Assembly: GCF_000715075.1 (NCBI RefSeq)
Contig: NC_134103.1
Coordinates: 73,967,519 to 74,031,518 of the forward strand
Direction of reading: 5' to 3'
Source: Nicotiana tabacum
Lineage: Eukaryota > Streptophyta > Magnoliopsida > Solanales > Solanaceae
Length of the DNA stretch: 64,000 nucleotides
Shown piece after piece: positions 61,274-64,000 of this stretch. Each line of letters opens with the position of its first letter. The first letter of the stretch is position 1. Both the position numbers and the translations under genes were made by a program. Under the pieces are notes generated by a model. It worked only from the letters and a program-made list of their open reading frames with translations, was not told where the DNA came from and did no database searches.

Positions 61274-61293
61274 CCCCACGGTGGGTGCCAAAC
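61274..61293 (-). other. Tat element 2 primer-binding site
   Basis: GTTTGGCACCCACCGTGGGG on the minus strand lies next to the 5' LTR. It has one base change from the element 1 site (GCG to GCA). Confidence 0.6.
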
Positions 61294-61954
61294 TGTTTAC
61301 CCTAAAAACGGATAACGATTGAATTTATTTGTGATTTTTAGGACACGTGATTTTACTTGGCACAGACTGAGAAAATATGCAAATTGACATTGAAATTGAC
61401 TGTAAAGAAAAGTAAAAGCAAACTAAATGAGATGTGCAGCTTTGGTCCTCGAGCTAAGTTACCCTCGAACCAAATGAAATAGCAAATGAGATATGAGCAA
61501 AGTAACAGAGTATTGAGAACCTAAAAAAAAAGAATAGTATATTGCTTTGTATTGCATGAATATCCTCCCTTTATAAATTATTAGATCCCCTTTATATAGT
61601 AGGGGAGCCCTACTTATGGTACAATTCTAAATACAGTAAGAAATCCCATGATTAGCTAATTAATCTCTCGTTGATTTGTGCTGTGATTTCCGCCGAGATT
61701 ATCCCCCTAATTGCGGCTATAATGTCTTTTTTGTTTCTTGGCTCGATCTTGATCCTGGCCGATCTCGATTCTGATCGGTCTCTGGGTCTTCGAGCTCGAT
61801 CTTGGCCGACCTCGATCTTGATCGGTCTCTGGGTCTCGAGCTCGACAACATATACTTCGCACCATGGCTCGATATATAATGATGAACCTCGGACCATCAT
61901 GTTCCAATCTTGATTAATCATACGAAGGGCAAAACTCGATTTTGACTGTATACA
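61294..61954 (-). repeat. Tat element 2, right LTR (5' LTR in its own sense)
   Basis: The 661-bp LTR pairs with 38358-39001. On the minus strand CTACTATATAAAGGGG (about 61587-61602) is the likely TATA box of the element promoter. Confidence 0.94.
61587..61602 (-). promoter_or_regulatory. Tat element 2 LTR TATA box
   Basis: TATATAAA on the minus strand is conserved in both LTRs of this element, while element 1 has the weaker CTATAAGAG at the same place. Confidence 0.5.
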
Positions 61955-62082
61955 GTATGCTTAGGCCTTAGCCATCGAATTTTGGAGTTACAGGAAACGT
62001 ACGTAATGCAACAATAGTTTTAAATGTAATAGAAACACTATAACTAGTTAAACGGTGTAAAAATTCTATATGATGCCTTGTG

Positions 62083-62084
<2 letters not shown>

Positions 62085-62150
<66 letters not shown>
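62085..62150. repeat. (AT)n microsatellite
   Basis: About 33 AT units, uninterrupted. Confidence 0.98.
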
Positions 62151-62151
<1 letters not shown>

Positions 62152-63234
62152 TTATATCCTGGCCAAGCATTTTAATTAGCTGGATTTTTAATTAAAATGT
62201 CTTCACTATGATTAGTGGCAATAACGTAACGTCTCCTATAAAGATCACAAAGTATCAATTCATAGAGGAGCCTTTTCATCAATCTTCAGATCAGATAATT
62301 TCTAGGGTTAATTTATTGGATGATCAATCAAACTTTCACTTTATTACAAAAAAAATTGACGAGAGTCTAAAATTTAGAAATTTAAATTAGTGTTAGGTAT
62401 GAAGTCTACCACATCGAGTCATTGACCATACAGTCGTGAGTAATAATGACCAATCATTGTATATACCATTAAAACATGAAAGGTAGGCATATATATGACT
62501 GTAGGTTATCTAACTTTTATTCTAAGATGATCTTTAATTTTGTCAACTATCAATAGACCTAAAAGAGTTTGCATTAATGGGGGAGGAGATAAATATATTG
62601 GAATATTGAATATGAAGGGACAGCAGAAACATAACGTTTTAAGTGCAACGCCATACAATTTGATGCACTCAAGTGGATGATACTAGTTCTATCATATCGT
62701 CCTATACAAGACAGCACGGTGCACAATGTATTTTGTATTCATGCAGAGTTTAGGGAAGGGTCATACTCCAAAAGATGTGATATAGACACTGTATTATAGG
62801 CTGCTTCCACTGCTCAAACTCGTGACCTATATATCATACGAAGACATCTTTACTGTTGCTTACTATACTATATATGTCGGCTAAATAATTATACTTCCAG
62901 TTTTTTTCTTCCTTTTGTAGAATCCATACAATCAACTTTTGAATTGATTCGAGTTAACTTGCACCAATTGGCTGAATGGTGGAGGTGCCTCTTTCATTCT
63001 TGATGATGCCATTGTTTTTATTTTTCAAGAATCCCCTAGACCATGCAATTCAAGAAGAAGAAAATCCACTCATAGTACTGGCGTAAGCAGAATATTTCGC
63101 AAGTTATGTTACCTTATTATCACAACATGAAAAGTTGGATTGAAGCTCTACAAATTCTAAGATTTTACTTCTTGTTTCAAGTTGATGTGTATTTCACTTT
63201 AATTTTAACTAGTGTCGGCCTATTATATTATAAA

Positions 63235-63345
63235 TATTTTTAATACCCAATATGATTTTACAAGTAGGATCTGGAGAGGGTGGGATATACGCAGACCTTA
63301 CCGTTACATCCTTAGTAGAAGGGTATTCTGCCATTTTCCACTTGC
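63235..63345 (+). mobile_element. SINE-like fragment
   Basis: GGATCTGGAGAGGGTGGGAT followed by ATACGCAGACCTTACC is the sort of GC-richer, tRNA-related segment found in Solanaceae SINEs. It is flanked by AT-rich DNA, and the ends are not clear. Confidence 0.35.
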
Positions 63346-64000
63346 GGAAGAAAATAAGAAATTTATTATATAGCCACTTGGAAAACTAGTTATAAGGATT
63401 CTCACCATCTTGCATGTTCAAATAACACAGAGATTGTTCATCCATTTACTACAATGTTGATTAATGATACTATCTAAAAGGATGAGAAATCCTCAAAAGG
63501 ATGAGCAGCTTCTTACCATAAACAAACTTTAGGACAAATGAAAGTGGTTTATGGTCCTTCAAATCAAGTTGCTAAAATACTTGTTCTTTGCTTATGATTA
63601 GTTGACAACTACTGGAGCAAGTTTTGACGAATATTCTAAAGTAAAAGACAAAAACAAAGCTTTAAATTAAAGAATTTGAATACGAATTTCTGTAAATATT
63701 TATAGTATTCCATTTTTGTGAAGCAACATTTGTGGAGTCTTTTCCTTTTTCAGTTTCCTAGCTAGTCATGAGATCTCAAGCTAGGGTGGTCCATTTTTAC
63801 AGCTTGCATTCTGTGAACCCTGTATGATGGTCCAAACTCCAGGCCATATTCTTAGGATTTCCTTTCAAGTTTATTATGTTTCTCAATTTTGAACTGCTCT
63901 TTAAAAACTTAAAATAGATTATTAAGTAGTAATCTCAAGGAATCTAGGAAATACTTGTTGGAAAAGAAATAAAAATTGAATAGTATCTCAAAAGTAAAGA

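Larger units (their letters stand above)
38358..61954 (-). mobile_element. Tat-type Gypsy element 2, split by nested insertions
   Basis: LTRs at 38358-39001 and 61294-61954 start TGTTTACCC and end GTATACA, with target duplications GTATG at 38353-38357 and 61955-61959. Gag-pol reads leftward. Removing the insertion 44658-59714 and one CGGGG copy restores one continuous element of about 8.5 kb, shorter than element 1 because most of the antisense gene and array are gone. It is related to element 1 but clearly diverged. Confidence 0.93.
61960..64000. other. Host intergenic DNA
   Basis: No coding frame here has recognisable content. The longest open stretch (60 codons at 62208) shows no family feature. 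It includes an AT microsatellite and a SINE-like fragment. Confidence 0.5.

Noticed and set aside
13134..61954. Integrated plant pararetrovirus
   Set aside because: The gag-pol blocks have LTRs, target duplications, integrase and Gypsy domain order; no movement protein or caulimovirid features were seen.
62208..62390. 60-codon plus-strand frame
   Set aside because: No family resemblance, AT-rich composition and no promoter or splice evidence.

Overview
This is a stretch of plant nuclear DNA, almost certainly from a Solanaceae genome and most likely Nicotiana or a close relative. The evidence is the density and style of LTR retrotransposons, CACTA coding domains, many AT, GT and ATT microsatellites, and a RADIALIS-like SANT gene. 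The genus is an inference from general resemblance, not a database result. About 85-90% of the window is transposable element sequence. I could support only one ordinary host gene.

Layout: (1) 1-6350 is a degenerate CACTA (En/Spm) transposon read leftward, running off the left edge, with a 508-bp partial duplication and palindromic GGTCGG motifs. (2) 6351-7310 is AT-rich DNA with a Helitron-like 3' end. (3) 7311-13043 is a complete but dead Ty1/Copia element with TSD AATAT. (4) 13134-33657 is a 20.5-kb Ty3/Gypsy element of the Tat type, read leftward, with TSD CTCAT. Its interior carries an 8.6-kb tandem duplication, so gag, pol, a 52-bp repeat array and part of an antisense gene all occur twice between one pair of LTRs. 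(5) 33663-38352 is the only sizeable host island and holds the RADIALIS-like gene on the minus strand. (6) 38358-61954 is a second Tat-type element (TSD GTATG). It is split by chromovirus A (44658-59714, plus strand, TSD CGGGG), which is itself split by chromovirus B (46096-56977, minus strand, TSD GACTT). That is a three-level nest with a clear order of insertion. (7) 61955-64000 is host intergenic DNA with an AT microsatellite and a SINE-like fragment.

How the parts work together: in each Tat element gag and pol occupy the minus strand. Beyond pol lie a conserved box also found in the Copia element, then an array of about 23 units of 52 bp each holding two short hairpins. Then, on the opposite strand, comes a gene that needs two introns removed to make its protein (a gypsy-type Transposase_28-like domain, an acidic region, a long coiled coil and an acidic tail). 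This convergent, spliced antisense gene and the array between it and pol are the most unusual parts of the window. No element is intact. All main coding regions carry stops, frameshifts or deletions, except the Copia gag ORF and the host gene.
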